64,000 bases of DNA from contig NZ_CP073766.1 in assembly GCF_018255755.1 (NCBI RefSeq), forward strand, positions 6,756,501-6,820,500, in the 5' to 3' direction. A program made the position numbers and the translations under genes. Shown here one piece after another: positions 63,958 through 64,000 of the stretch (position 1 is the stretch's first letter; every line of letters begins with the position of its first letter). Source of the stretch: Chitinophaga sp. HK235 (GTDB lineage Bacteria; Bacteroidota; Bacteroidia; Chitinophagales; Chitinophagaceae). Below the pieces are notes generated by a model, which saw nothing but the letters and a program-made list of their open reading frames with translations, was not told the origin of the DNA and searched no databases.

Positions 63958-64000
63958 CAAATAATATATCTGGTGAAGAATTATCTCTGCCAACTTATCT

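Noticed and set aside
63812..64000. SAM riboswitch before the trans-sulfuration gene
   Set aside because: I searched the minus strand for SAM-I and SAM-II type conserved segments and found none. The only structure is the terminator at 63927.

Overview
The window reads as chromosome of a Bacteroidota bacterium, most likely Chitinophaga or a close relative in Chitinophagaceae. The reasons are TAnnTTTG-type promoters (26976, 52063, 54538), the NagB-deacetylase fusion, FHS-family sugar transporters, an acyl-ornithine (argF') arginine operon, a TonB-dependent receptor and DUF6443/RHS proteins with Sec signal peptides. I see no phage, transposase, CRISPR array or rRNA. The genus is inferred from the gene set only.

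Layout. 1-9.0 kb is mixed housekeeping and hypothetical genes: a cut secreted protein, a Rossmann reductase, murB, a YpdA-type disulfide reductase, a glutamine amidotransferase-like protein, a methyltransferase, a YeiH-type transporter, small lipoproteins or membrane proteins, an acidic-tail protein and an HD hydrolase. A 219 bp palindromic repeat element lies at 7556-7774. 9.0-26.9 kb is a locus for host or fungal glycan breakdown. It holds a nagB fusion and a seven-gene leftward operon (sugar transporter, ROK kinase, glycosylasparaginase, cutC, phosphodiesterase, EEP hydrolase, GH20). It also holds a rightward transporter-galK pair, a GH109-like enzyme and a GH29 fucosidase. Together these would release and import GlcNAc, GalNAc, galactose and fucose from glycoproteins.

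26.9-35.7 kb is a complete arginine operon (GNAT, argG, argC, argD, argF', argB, argE, argH). Its 290-base leader can encode a short peptide ending in four arginine codons within eight. 35.7-48.7 kb is the accessory region. AT-rich small genes of unknown function flank a two-gene RHS/YD-repeat operon. The second RHS protein ends in a variable toxin-like tail, and a small gene (the expected immunity gene) overlaps its stop. The 3' end of a lipoprotein gene downstream is present again as a decayed copy upstream of the RHS operon.

48.7-64 kb returns to core functions: a TonB-dependent receptor under a TPP riboswitch, ssb, initiator tRNA-Met, era, der, an Ala-rich lipoprotein, SirB1-like and topA. 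These are followed by a DUF2520-kdsC-ubiA-maf operon, then homoserine dehydrogenase and a trans-sulfuration enzyme on the minus strand.

The best candidates for something undescribed are the arginine leader at 26.98-27.27 kb, the RHS toxin/immunity module with its duplicated gene end, and the palindrome-bounded repeat element at 7.6 kb.
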